A DNA stretch of 64,000 nt from Paulownia fortunei (Eukaryota; Streptophyta; Magnoliopsida; Lamiales; Paulowniaceae). This document shows positions 1 through 11,700 of this stretch, in pieces. The notes under the pieces were generated by a model. That model searched no databases. It was not told the origin of the DNA and was given only the letters and a program-made list of their open reading frames with translations. The DNA lies in the NCBI GenBank assembly GCA_019321725.1, contig CM033115.1:15448673-15512672 (forward strand), written 5' to 3'. The position numbers and the translations under genes were made by a program. Numbering within the stretch: position 1 is the stretch's first letter; every line of letters starts with the position of its first letter.

Positions 1-1
1 T

Positions 2-1494
2 GATAAAACTGATAGGTGCGTAATAACTGATTCTCGTTCAACTGATAACTATTATATGTTGCAACAATCTCAGGTATGTCACAACATAAAAATTGATGAG
101 ACTGATTTATGACACCAAAAATTAGGATATTTGAATTTAAAAAATCTGACTAAGATTGTTAATACATGAACTGTGCTAGGAGTGCCAAACCTGAACAAAA
201 AGAATCTAGAAGTGTGTGAAGCATGTCAATTTAGTAAACAAAAGAAAGGTACACACAAGGTGTTGCAACATATTAATACATCATGCACTTTAGAACTTTT
301 TTACATGGACCTTATGGGAGCCATGCAGGTTGAAAGTTTAGGAGGAAAAAAGTATGTGTTTGTGTGTGTTGATGATTTTTCTAAATTTACTTGGGTAAAT
401 TTTATTACAGAAAAATCAGATACCTTTCAAGTGTTCAAAAATTTGTGCAAAAATTTGATAAATGAAAGGGATAACAATAATGGTAAGATAGTTAGAATTA
501 GAAGTGATCATGTAGAAAAATTTAAAAATGCTGTCTTCACCAATTTTTGTGAAATATTTGGAATTGCACATGAGTTTTCAACTGCAAAAACTCCACAACA
601 AAATGGTGTTGTGGAAAAGAAAAACGTAACACTTCAAGAAATGGCCAGAATAATGCTAAATTCTAAAGGAGTAGCCATCAGTACTAAAATGAGCAGAAGC
701 AATCAATACTGCATGCTATACCATCAATAGGATGTATTTGAGATCAGGTACTAAAAAAATCCCATATGAGATTTGGAAAGGTAAGAAGCCTAATCTTAAC
801 TACTTTCATATTTTTGGTTGTTTATGCTATGTGCTAAATAATCGTGAATAATTAAGAAAATTTGATGCTAAGAGTGATAGGGGGATGCTTTTGGTTATTC
901 CTTGAACAGTAGGGGATATCGCGTCTTTAACATAAGAACCCACACTATCATGGAATCCTCAAATATAATTATTGATGATTTTAATGTTTCTGCAAGATTT
1001 ACAGTAGAAGAAAGAATTCTCAGATTCAGTGAGGAAACAGAAATTGAACAAAATGATGTTCAAGGTATCACTGAAGTTGTTGCAACAACTGAGAACAATG
1101 TTGCAACAAATGAAACCAGACTAGGGACAGAAAAAGATGACAGTACTGTAATAGTTCAGAAGGAGCCCTCAATCAGAGTTCAGAAGAATCATCGTACTGA
1201 TCAGATCATAGGGTCCCTCACTAAAGATAGGCAAACAAGGGAAAAGCTTAAGGTAAGCTACCAACATATGATAAGATTTGTGTGTTTCACCTCTTCGATA
1301 GAACCCAAGAACGTAAAAGAAGCTTTACTTGATGAATTTTTGGTTATTACTATGCAAGAAGAGCTAGAATAATTTGATATGAATGATGTGTGTAAACTTA
1401 TATCTAGACCAGAACATGTTAATATAATAGGAACCAAATAGATTTGTAAGAATATAATGATGAATTTGGTAATATTATAAGAAATAAGGCTAGG
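2..1494 (+). pseudogene. copia pol: pre-integrase, integrase and linker, broken
   Basis: The stretch near 60-240 reads as a GAG-pre-integrase zinc-binding region ending CEACQFSKQKKG. The integrase core follows, with YMDLMGA carrying the first Asp, VRIRSD the second Asp and QQNGVVEKKN the Glu, so the DDE residues are still readable at about 300-630. After about 690 the frame shifts. The text continues in another frame with INRMYLRSG and IPYEIWKGKKP up to a stop near 850. From 902 a further open stretch (NSRGYRVFN...) is the usual linker between integrase and RT in this family. An in-frame stop near 108 and at least two frame changes make it non-functional. Confidence 0.85.
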
Positions 1495-2819
1495 TTGGTA
1501 GCTCAAGGTTATACTCAAGTAGAAGACATTGATTTTGAAGAAACATTTGCACCAGTTGCTAGGCTAGAATCAATTCGATTGCTTTTAGCAATAGCATGTT
1601 TGTTGGGTTTCAAATTGTTTCAAATGGATGTAAAAAGTGCTTTTCTAAATGGAGTTCTAAATGAAGAAGTTTTTATTGAGCAACCAAAAAGTTTTGAGGA
1701 TCCGCATTTTTCTAACTATGTTTTCAAGTTGAAAAAGGCTATTTATGGTTTGAAACAAGCTCCAAGAGTTTGGTATGAAAGACTAACTAATTTTGTGGTG
1801 GAAAAGGGATACAAGAGAGGGGGAGTAGATAAAACCTTATTCATTAAAAAATTTAACTATGATTTAATCATTGAACAAATCTATGTTGATGATATTATTT
1901 TTGGGTCTACTTCTCAACTCAAAATTGATGATTTTGTTCGTCAAATGTCCCATGAATTTGAAATGAGTATGGTTGGTGAATTTAACTATTTTTTAGGATT
2001 GCAAATGAAGCAATTTAAAGACGCTATATTCATTTCTCAATCTAAGTATGCAAAAGATCTAGTTAAGAGATTTGGACTTGAAAACACCAAACCTTTGAAA
2101 ACTCCTATGGGGACAAATGAAAAGTTGTCAAAAAATGAAGGAATTCCAGTTGAACCAAGTCTTTACAAAAGCATGATAGGTAGTTTGTTATATCTTACTG
2201 CTAGTAGGCCAGATATTTATTTCAGTGTTGGAGTTTGTGCTAGTTATCAAGTCAGCCCAAAAGAATCTCATTTAACTGCTGTAAAACGTATCATAAGGTA
2301 TGTTAATGGTATTGTTGATTTTGGAATTTGGTATTCAAAAGACACTAACTCAACATTTGCAGGTTTTAGTGATGCAAATTGGAATGGAGATGTTGACAAT
2401 TGAAAAGGCACAATTGGAGGATGTTTTTATTTAGAAAATAATTTAATTTCGTGGTACAGCAAAAAATAAAATTACATTTCATTGTCAACAATAGAAGCTG
2501 AATACATTGCTGGTGAAAGTTGTTGCTCTCTACTGCTTTGGATGAAACAGATGCTTGAAGACTATAGTACTGAATAGGAAAATTTATATGTTTATTGTGA
2601 TAATTCAAGTGCAATTAACATATCCAAAAACCCTGTTCAACATTCTAGGACTAAGCATATAGATATTCGTCATTATTTTATTAGGGATTTGGTCGAAAAG
2701 AGAACTGTGGTGATTGACTATGTTGCAACAGAGAAACAATTTGTTGACATATTTACCAAACCTCTAGATGTACTTCGATTTGATTCCTTGGAAAAATCTC
2801 TAGGAATATATGTGATCTA
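1495..2819 (+). pseudogene. copia reverse transcriptase and RNase H, Sirevirus type
   Basis: An open stretch of about 300 codons (1495-2403) holds RT with FQMDVKSAFLNG, YGLKQAPRVWYERL and the catalytic YVDDIIFG. The later block HLTAVKRIIRYVNG is characteristic of the Sirevirus branch. A TGA at 2401 interrupts the usual RKSTSGG position. RNase H text then continues in the same frame (GGCFYLENN, STIEAEYIAG, NPVQHSRTKHIDIRH, FTKPLDVLRFDSL) to about 2819, with further stops near 2467 and 2575. Family assignment is confident. Activity is excluded by the stops. Confidence 0.9.
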
Positions 2820-3840
2820 ATTGCATGAACATTCAGAAGAAAAGAAATTTTGTTGCAACCGTATTGCTTGTATAATCATCTATGCATGTTGAAACAATTT
2901 AATAGCTGTTAGAACATCTTCTGCATAACATAATAGGAATTGCATTAGGCATTCTGCATTTATTTAACATGTGTTTTAAATGGTTAAATTTTGAAGTCTT
3001 GGTCTATTGAATCTCATTAGATCATAATTGCAGTCTAAAATTTTGCCAAACGTTCTATCAAAAGGTTCTTCTATATTATGCTTATTTGGAGGCCTTTGAC
3101 AGAAAAAGCTACCTATCCAATGATGTAGAGCTAGCCATGTAAAAATCTATCTTGTATCTTGTGATTTAAAGAAAGTGATTTTTTTCATGTAAAAGAGCTA
3201 CCCTTAGAATAGTTCAAGCTACTAACTGGCTAAATCCAATTCAAAATATGAGAGAAAATAGCATTTATAAATAAATAAAAAAAATTGAACAGAAATGTCT
3301 CTCTCAAAATATATGAGGAATTGAATTTGTACTGTAATCAAAATTTTATTTTGTAGGCATGGTTGAAGAGACTCTCAAACTTTGAGATATAAAGATTTAA
3401 TTTTTTAAAATATGTGAAGCATTTTATTATGTCAAAAATCATGGATTTTTAAAGATTCCGATTTTATAGGCATTTATTAGGATTGTATGTGTGTGCAGAA
3501 GTGTATCTCAAGAGATTTGGATAAATATAGAAGTCATTCAAAATTATATGCTGCAACAAAATCTGCCCACAGATTTGATTTTTTAAAAATTTTCCTAATT
3601 TAATATTTGATTTGATATTGATTGATAAAATTCTGTTTCTAGGGAACTTATCAAATTAGGGAGACTATTGACCAGCCGCACAGAACTCAGAGTAGGAATT
3701 AATAAATTAGGGTTTTGAGAGTTGTTGTGATATTCAAATATCTGAACCCTAATTTCTCTATTCTCTTTTGATTTTCTCTGTTTCGTCTTCAACCTCTCGT
3801 GTGCTCTGTATTTTTCTCTGTCTTATTTGAGACCCCAATC
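2820..3840 (+). other. non-coding spacer inside the copia element
   Basis: About 1 kb between the end of RNase H and the extra ORF. No coding frame or RNA gene is recognisable. Sirevirus elements usually carry such a spacer before their additional ORF. Confidence 0.6.
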
Positions 3841-5742
3841 ATGGTGAAAATCAAAGCAAGCTCCAAAAAGAGAGGATCTTCACATAGGGAATGACAAAAA
3901 CCTCGCACGAGAAGTAGAAACTCCTCATCTGGTCCTATACACCTGAGGCAACCCAGTGCTGAACCAGAGCAACCTCTTCCTCTTGCAATGTACAACCCAG
4001 TCATGGCAGATCCTACTGCACCGATTGCACTACCATGGCGTGAAGAGTTTGTGACAGATAAACCTACTCAGGATGAACCCATTGTGACAGATGATGGAGT
4101 TGGAGTTGGTTCTCAAATGAGAGGGACTGAGATAGTGTTACTTGTGGAAGTGCAGATCCAATCGAAGGTGTATCTAATGTCCCGATGGATTTTTCTCAAA
4201 CTGAAACTAATATTGCTCAGTTTCTGATGTTGGGCGCTTATAGGAGTCCACCAGTTGCAACACCAGAATAATTCCATCCTTCTGTTGCAACAGAGCCTGA
4301 GGAAGAGCCTATTCAGCCACCTCCAGAACCTGTCTCCTCAACCCAAACTGGCAGACCACGTGCTTATCCATCTTGGTTTCTTGGGTTTCCACGACCACTG
4401 GAAATCTCTATAATTGATAAAGGCAAGTTGATAAAGGTAAGAAGAAAATGCTTGATAGCGATCCACTGTATGACCACGATGAGGAATCTCAACGAGCTGT
4501 GCCTCAACGATCATCAAGGTTGAACAAGAATACTCAAATTGTTGATACTTCAGATTTTGAGTTAGATTCTAGTCATAAAGGTGCTCCCCAAACTGACTTC
4601 GCTAAGAAAAAGATTGAGTATGATTCTCTTTATGAGATAGTCATTCTTTCACTTCTTTTTTTTATTTAATGGAGAATAAAAAATTCTAGAAAGAAGTATC
4701 TAAACGAAAAATTCACTCTAAAAGACTTATTGATTGGTTGCAACATGAAAAATTGGGAATTGTTGATTTGTTGAAACAAAGGGGACTGTTGGGAACAATT
4801 ACTAAACCTGCACCTTATATAAGAGTTGTAGTTTATGAATTTTATGCTTACTTGTCTAAAAAGGTTAAGGATGTTGATTCACATAGGTTTGGAAAGGTTT
4901 TTGTTCGCAACCAAATGTATAGTTTTTTGCCTCAAGTTATCAATCGGTTTTATGGTTCATTTGATCACGAATATGTGGCATTTTTGGAGGATTTTGGGAT
5001 GATTGCTTTTGAATTGATAGACGGACAAGTTATTGCATGGCCTGATACCTTTGTTATACCTGCTGCTAAACTCACCTTGAAATATGGTTTGCTACACAAG
5101 ATAGGTATCAATAATTGGACACCCAACTTGAATACTACTGCTATTGTGAAGGAGCAAGCCACTGTTCTGTTTTGTATTGGCACAGACTTTCCTATCAACA
5201 TAGGAAAACTAATTTTTGACATTGTCATTCAGCAGCCCAATCACAAAGGTATTCTTCCCTTTCCTTGTCTCATCTACAGGTTGTTGCAAATCTAAGAACT
5301 CAAAAAGAAACCCACTGAGACACTGGACCCTCTGCGAAAGAAGATCACTGCATCCTCTAAGCTGCTGAGTGGAACTCATCCTTATGATCTTAAGCAGAAG
5401 GCAAAATGAAAGTCACAGTTGGACAAGGGAAGTTCTAGCACTGCCTTTATTGCAACAACTGTCTTGCCAGGCTTCCTCCAACATATTGAAGAGGAACTTA
5501 AGGAGACCAGTCAGTAGATATTGTTCTATCAAGCCAAAGAAAAGCGGTTAACCTCTTTGCTAACATCTCTCCGTGCCTCTCCTCCGATTGTTTCCAAATA
5601 TTCTAGTGCTACTACTGAAGATTCAACTATGGATGTTCCTTCTTCGCCATCAATTGTTCAAAAAATGGGAGTAGTCGATGCTGACGTTGCTACTGATATA
5701 GAGGAAGAAGATTCTGCAGAAAATGAATCAGAGACTTTTTGA
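3841..5742 (+). pseudogene. extra ORF of Sirevirus (plant 'putative transposon protein' / env-like region), broken
   Basis: An ATG at 3841 opens a basic, Ser/Arg-rich start (MVKIKASSKKRGSSH) that meets a stop after 17 codons. The same theme continues to about 4670 as acidic and Pro-rich low-complexity text. From about 4690 to 5295 lies a better kept globular part (LIDWLQHEKLGIVDLL, VYEFYAYLSKKV, GKVFVRNQMYSF). It resembles the plant-specific domain catalogued as a 'putative plant transposon protein' (Transposase_32 in Pfam), which is often found downstream of Sirevirus pol. The tail to 5742 is acidic. Its function is unknown. It has been called env-like by position only, and I see no clear signal peptide or fusion-type segment. 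Many stops make it inactive. The domain name is recalled, not searched. Confidence 0.6.
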
Positions 5743-6020
5743 ACTAGTTAGACTGTTTTTGATATGTATGCAAATATTTTAAGACTGAAGTAGTTGGTAG
5801 GATATTTTGGATGTTTATGAACTTAGCTCTTAAGTATTAGGGTTCTACAAATATTCCTAACTTTTTTGCAGGGAGAGAATGAGGTTTGTTGAAACAACAA
5901 AATTGGTTTGTTTCAACAGTATGTTAACAGAGCATAATTCTTGATCTTAACGGAAGTTGAATTACTTTGATAAATCTTGCATTCAGAGAGAGCTAATATG
6001 TGTTTTGACCAATCAATGCC

Positions 6021-6032
6021 AAATAGGGAGAT
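6021..6032 (+). other. polypurine tract of the Sirevirus element
   Basis: Purine-rich AAATAGGGAGAT directly precedes the TG that opens the LTR. This matches the position and style of copia polypurine tracts, which prime plus-strand DNA. Confidence 0.6.
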
Positions 6033-6858
6033 TGAAAGGATCATGATTGATTATGATTTATGTAATTGGCATTGATTGACAATTTTGTTACCTTGCACAA
6101 GAATTAATTGAATTGATTGACTTACTTTCTATGAATTAATTGTCTAGTTTCTCTTGTGCAGATTTTGATTTGCAATTTTGTTACCTTATACAAGAATTAA
6201 TTGAATTACCTTATATGGATTAATTACTTAATTTATCTTGTAAAGATTTGTTAGATTCCATTAACGGGAAGATTTTATTTACAAAGATAAGTTGAGATCT
6301 TTTTTTGATAAGGAAAAGATCTTGATATATCTTATATTATTTTATGCAACGTATCTAAACACTTTTGAAGAGGAGATTTGAACTTAATTGATGTTGCATA
6401 TATATCCAAAGATTGAAGATGTAATTCATGCCTTGAGAAAGAGAAGAACACGGCTTCAAGCTTTGTGAATTGTTCTTGTTTTTATTCACTCTTCGGGAGA
6501 AAAGGGTGAGCCTTTCGGGAGATAAGAGCAATTCTTCAGGAGAAGAATTTGAAGATTTTCAGAAGAAGGTCAGTCTACCATTTGAAGGGATTTCAGCGTT
6601 AAAGGGAGTTCAACAGTGTAGACTTAAAAGTCGAGAGGGTCTTACTGAAGCTTCACTAATTGAGTTGTTCAAGAACTACGTCATTAGTAAAGAGGGAGTC
6701 TTTATATTTTGAATAAGTCTCATTATTGTAACTGTAATCTGAATTAGTGAAGTATTTATTGCAGGTGGTAACCTCATGCATGTAGAGTATATTTGTACTT
6801 GAAGCACGTAAAAATTCTGTGTGTCATTTTAGTTTACTATTCTTTACTTGTTGCAACA
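6033..6858 (+). repeat. 3' LTR of the Sirevirus element
   Basis: The LTR runs from TGAAAGG after the polypurine tract to TTGCAACA at 6858, about 826 bp. It has TG...CA ends, and beyond 6858 the text switches abruptly to RT coding sequence of another element. The 5' LTR is not in the window, so length and ends rest on motif recognition alone. Confidence 0.6.
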
Positions 6859-6888
6859 AATTATATAATAATTGAATCTGATTAACAA

Positions 6889-8010
6889 GTAAAGTTGGTA
6901 ATGGCACGAAAACAGATCTAACAGTTGAAATAAGCACCGAGAGCATCGAATAACAAAATTGACAAATATTTGCAAAAGAAAGGCTTTACCAAATATTCTT
7001 ATGAGCATGCACTCCACATCATTAACAACAAAAGTGATGTTTTGATTGTTTACTTGTACGTTAATAATTTGATCTTTATAGGGAGCAACCCAATCATGTT
7101 CAAAGAATTTAAGAAAGTAATGACAAAGGAGTTTGAAATGACCAACATTGGGTTGATGGCGCACTACCTCGGCATCGAAGTCAAGCAAAAAGAAGATTGG
7201 GTTTTAATCTCACAAGAAGGCTATACAAAAGAAATTTCCAAGAAATTTAAGATGGATGATTGCAATTCAATCAGCACATTGGTGGAGTGCGGAATAAAAT
7301 TATTCAAGGATGATAAAGCAGATAAAGTGGATCCAACATTGTTCAAGAGTCTAGTTGGATGTTTGAGGTATTTGACATGTACAAGGTCTGACATTCTCTA
7401 TGCAAGTGGGCTCATGAGTCGCTATATGGAAACTCCAACAACTACACATTTTAAAACTACAAAAAGAATTCTTCGTTACCTAAAAGGCACAATCAACTTT
7501 AGTTTGTTCTATTCAGTTTTTAATCATTATAAATTTGTTGGATATATTGATAGCGATTGCGTTGGAGATACTGATGATCATAAAAACAAAACTAGCTTTG
7601 CATTTTTCATGGGAGACACTACATTTACTTGGCTATCAAAGAAACAACCAATTGTCACCCTTTCAATGTGTGAAGCTGAGTATGTGGCTATTACATCATG
7701 TGTGAGTGATGTAATTTGGCTAAGAAATTTGTTGAAGGAATTGAACATATCACAAGAAGAGCCAACAGAGATTCATGTCGACAACAAATCATCAATAGTT
7801 TTGGCCAAAAATCCAATTTTTCATAATCGAAGCAAGCATATTGATAGTCGATACCACTACATCAAGGAATGCGTTGCGAGAAAAGAAATTCAAGTAAAGT
7901 ATCTAAAATCGCAAGACCAAGTTGCTGACATTTTTACCAAGCCACTGAAGTATGAAGAATTTACAAGATTGAAAAACTCATTTGGTATCATAAAACAAGT
8001 TATAAAATAA
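6889..8010 (+). pseudogene. copia RT (3' part) and RNase H, Tork-like
   Basis: Upstream of the long open stretch, degenerate RT text with stops is readable (K-stop-APRA, then NNKIDKYLQKKGF). The open part, 6970-8010, covers the second half of RT and RNase H. The catalytic YVDD motif reads YVNNLIF, so both aspartates are replaced by Asn. RNase H blocks follow: TLSMCEAEYVAITS, EIHVDNKSSIVLAKNP, HIDSRYHYIKE and QVADIFTKPLKYEEF. A 346-codon open frame survives, but RT activity is impossible without the YVDD aspartates and the N-terminal half. It is annotated as a pseudogene. Confidence 0.85.
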
Positions 8011-8023
8011 TTTTATAGGGGAG

Positions 8024-8412
8024 TGTTGAAATAAACTTGTTTTAAACCTAAATTTTAATCAAGCCCATATTAGTTCAAGTTTTAGAAGTTTCTAATTTTG
8101 GATAAGGTAGGTAAGGTTGATAAGATTATTAAAAATTATGTGATAATTTAGTTGACAAACATATGATTATGATTTTAAGTTGTTTGTTTATTTAGTGGTA
8201 GATGTTTTCTAGAAACTAATATAAATATAGCTTGCATTTGGAGTGTTAAATTATCAAACTAAAAAGAGAAATACAAGATTGATTAGAAGCAAAGCTTCTA
8301 AAGAGAGTTTAGAGAAATATTTAAAAAATTTGTTAAAAGTGAAGTTGTATTGAATGTTTTCTCTTATAATAATATTTGAGTGATTAATATTTTAAGTGAT
8401 AAATTTCCAACA
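8024..8412 (+). repeat. 3' LTR of the Tork-like element
   Basis: Begins TGTTGAAATA straight after the purine-rich TAGGGGAG and ends TTTCCAACA, giving the TGTTG...CAACA inverted ends normal for this lineage. Length is 389 bp. No partner LTR is in the window to confirm it. Confidence 0.7.
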
Positions 8413-9895
8413 GATGATTGAAAAATGATAAAAGCTATATAATACATCATTTTCGTAAAAAATATTTCAAAGTGAATTGATGGTGGATCCAACACAAGAA
8501 ATAACACAATTATATCTTTTTAAAGGCATTTCCTAATTAAATGACCCAAGAAAAGGTATTTTAGTTACAATAATGCAAATAAAAACATCTAAATTATTTA
8601 TATATATTTAGTGATAAGAATTTTATTTTGTCACAATACTAATTTATACAATTTTTTACTAATCAAATGAATAGTGTATAATTTGTTATTATTGATAATT
8701 AATAATACTAATCATGTAAAATTATCATTTTTACTAGTACTACAATTATTTCCGAATTTTGGGGATTATATCTAAAAACTTTTGGCATTGATTTTAAATG
8801 TTCAAAACATTATCTTACAGGATATTTTACTAGGGATATATATGATCAAATGTGTGGTAAACTTTTAAATTAAATGGGTATGGGTAGGTTGAAAATAAAC
8901 TTAAGTATAACTATATAATTATCTTTCCAAACTAAGTTAATTGGTTGTTGGGGGGCGGGGGGATTCCATCTTCATCGTATGAAATAAACAAAAAATGAAC
9001 TAATGTTTAGAATATTATTATTAAATAGACACTTAGAAATAAAATATATAGAAAAAGTGGAAAAATAATGTAAAGGAAAAACGTTAAAAAAAGAAGAAGC
9101 TAAAACTTCAGAAAAAATAATAAATATATGATAATGTGTCTATTATGAAAAGTTTATAGTAATCATGTAGATGGTTGGAAAAGGATAAATTAAATAATAC
9201 AACGTAAAAAAGATTTCAAAGTAAATTAATGGTGGCTCCAACCATAAGAAGTAACACAAAATCTTATCACATCTTTTTAAAGGCATTTTTTAATTAAATG
9301 ACACAAACATGTATGTCACCGACAATTATGCAAATAACAACATATTTTTATTATATACATATACTAAGTGACTACAATTTCTATTTTATCACAATAAATT
9401 TAATTATAGATTTAGTAATGACATGAATAGTATATAATTCTTATTATTGACAAGTAAGAATACTAAATTATGTAAAAATTATTAATTAATGACAAAAATA
9501 TATAGTTATTAGATAAAAATCCATTATAAAGTTTTTGAGTTGGGGGATTATTTCTAAAAACTTTTGGCATTGACTTTAAAAGTTTCATTCTCTTATAGTA
9601 TATTTTACTAGGAATATATATAATAAAATGTTTGAAAAAGATTTAAATTAAATGCATATGGGTAAGTTGAAAATAAACTTAACTATAACTATAATTATCT
9701 TTTCAAACTAAGGTAACTGGTTGGAGGCCACTTCCATAACCATCAAATTTAATAAACAAAAAATAAACTAATGTTTAGAAAAGTTATTATTAGAAAGACA
9801 CTAGTAAATAAAATAGAAAAAGTGAAAATATAAGGCAGAGGAATAACGTTACAAAAATAAGCTAAAGTTTTCGAAAAATTAGCAGTTATATGTTA
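8413..9895. repeat. diverged tandem duplication, two units of about 750 bp
   Basis: Unit 1 (8413-9168) and unit 2 (9169 to about 9895) share many blocks in the same order. Examples are AGATGRTTGRAAAA at the start, TCTTTTTAAAGGCATTT, CTAAAAACTTTTGGCATTGA, AAACTAATGTTTAGAA and the AACGTTA segment near the end. Divergence is substantial, so the event is old. No coding potential is seen. The left edge of unit 1 coincides with the end of the copia LTR. Confidence 0.75.
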
Positions 9896-11538
9896 ATTGA
9901 AGATCAAAAACTTGCAAAAGAATAAAATAAAAATACTAATATTTTTAAAATAGTATTGGCTATGAAAAATCTCAAATGAGCAAAATTATGACTAACCAAC
10001 TTAGTTTAGTGTCGAACAACTCATCCATATTTTTACGGTTTTCAATAAAATATGTGAAATGAAGTTTGCATTGTAATGATAAGAAATAATATATAATAGG
10101 AAAAAAAAAAGAAAAAAGTAATGTTAAAGAAAAAATGTGAGTACAATATTATGTAGGCGAATAAAATAAATATGAAGTACAAATTTTCGATGGAAAGACA
10201 AAAATGGCATTTAAAAAAAAAAGGAAGTAATATAACAAATTGTATTGAAGTAAGAAGTCGAAGAAGAATGCAAATATTATCGGCTAAATAACCAAGTTTA
10301 AAATCTAAAATAGTTGGATTAGAATATGCTTAAAATAATTATAAGACCCCTAATACATTAAATAAAAAAGACAGGTTTAGTTTGATAATTTTTTATAAAA
10401 TAATTAATTTAAAATCAATCAACTAGGTATTATTTTTTTCATCATTTTGGAGTATACTTTTTGGACCTACAAATGGACTTTTAGACACAGGAAAGGACAA
10501 AAAAAATTTAAAAAAAAATTCACATGTTTCACTTGAAAAAATTCGTTTTGAAAATAAATTTATTTTTGTTTTTTACCATAGTCAATGTATTTTCCTCTAT
10601 TAAATGGGAAATGATTCTGATATTTATGTTCAATTCAAGTTCTTTGGTTGATTTGTTATTTATTAAGTCATAATTAAAATTATTACATTAGTCTCGTTTC
10701 AATTATCCACTAGTTAGTTGATTAGTAGAGATCATTTAATCATCTTACTATTGTTTATGTTATTATTATCAATTTTTTTTTTGTATCTTGGCAAGCAGTG
10801 ATTAATTAGAAATCATAGACTAATATAATAATTTAATAGGTTGTAATTAACTGTGCTTCATAAATATTCATTTAGTTGACACACTAATAACAATTTATTA
10901 ATTATTTAATTAAGCATTATTAATTAAATAAATATTTGATTATTTTTTAGTCAACCCACCCACTAGAGACTAGAGTCTACCCAGAAGCATCATAGAACGA
11001 CATAATCAGTTCTAAAATATTCCAAACAAATAGCTGCAGCAGCGGACGAACTTCCTAATTCGTCACAAAATCTCTTATATACCAAACTACCTCAAAACCT
11101 TGTTGTGTGTAAAAGGACAGGATTGACCATTCTGCTCTTGATATTTTGTTAAAATACTCAAAACAATTGAGTTCCGTATTTTTTATTTGAATTTTGATCT
11201 GATTCGATCTAAAGATCAGGTCGACCCATAAATGAAAATTATAGATACGAGCATTTGATACAATTAATGACTAGGTAATCATTTATTGTGACTAATAAAT
11301 TATTAACATTGTGATTTTTTATACTGTAACACTCAAATAAATTAAATATTATAAATACCTCCGTGTCAAGTTTTAAGAAGATAACTAAATTCTTTATATT
11401 CTCTTCTCGATGAATTTTAATTGAGAACCACAATTTAAAGTCCGTGATAATATATTGATTATTGCAGATTTTTATAAGGAATCACACTGAAAAATTAAAG
11501 CTCAGTACGTTTAACTCCAAACTAATCCCATTTCACCC
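9896..11538. other. AT-rich intergenic DNA
   Basis: No open frame with recognisable content, no RNA gene and no clear transposon ends. There is only a mild rise in GC near 10960-11110. Confidence 0.6.
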
Positions 11539-11545
11539 TATAAAA
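11539..11545 (+). promoter_or_regulatory. TATA box of a candidate small gene
   Basis: TATAAAA sits in a locally C-rich context (CACCCTATAAAACCGCC). About 30 bp downstream is a pyrimidine-rich CACTCATTTCCCC stretch that could be the start site, and an ATG follows at 11614. This is the arrangement of a plant core promoter, but it is only a motif match. Confidence 0.4.
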
Positions 11546-11613
11546 CCGCCACCCTCAAAAGCCACAACAAGTCCACTCATTTCCCCAATTACATTCAGTT
11601 TTCAAGTTTCAGG

Positions 11614-11700
11614 ATGAGTGGAAGAGTTATACCTAAAGAGAGAGAGAGAGAAGGATGCCATTACAAAGCCCTATTCCCACCTTCAAATTTTCAGCACTAA
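11614..11700 (+). CDS. possible upstream ORF, 28 codons
   Basis: The first ATG after the putative TATA box opens MSGRVIPKERERE and closes 28 codons later, overlapping the next ORF (start 11655) in another frame. It contains a GA repeat. If the transcript exists, it would be an overlapping uORF able to reduce translation of the 67-codon frame. No family is recognised. Confidence 0.15.
   Translation: MSGRVIPKEREREGCHYKALFPPSNFQH

Larger units (their letters stand above)
1..6858 (+). mobile_element. Sirevirus-type Ty1/copia retrotransposon, decayed, 5' part outside window
   Basis: Seen in order on the plus strand: pre-integrase and integrase relics, reverse transcriptase, RNase H, a long non-coding spacer, an extra ORF region, a polypurine tract and a 3' LTR ending in TTGCAACA. 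Integrase before RT defines Ty1/copia. The RT and RNase H wording, together with an additional coding region between pol and the 3' LTR, is typical of the Sirevirus (SIRE/Maximus) lineage. Several stops and frameshifts show that it is dead. The 5' LTR and gag lie left of the window. Just after the LTR the sequence resumes inside the RT of another copia element, so this copy is nested. Confidence 0.85.
6859..8412 (+). mobile_element. second Ty1/copia element (Tork-like), 3' part, interrupted by the Sirevirus
   Basis: Contains the 3' half of RT, RNase H, a polypurine tract (8016-8023) and an LTR (8024-8412). The RT text starts immediately after the Sirevirus LTR, in the middle of the domain. 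Its 5' half is expected on the other side of the inserted element, left of the window. Domain wording and a short LTR of about 390 bp point to the Tork branch rather than Sirevirus. Confidence 0.75.

Noticed and set aside
6844..7188. 114-codon minus-strand frame in the Tork-like RT
   Set aside because: Shadow of the RT reading frame. No independent motif.
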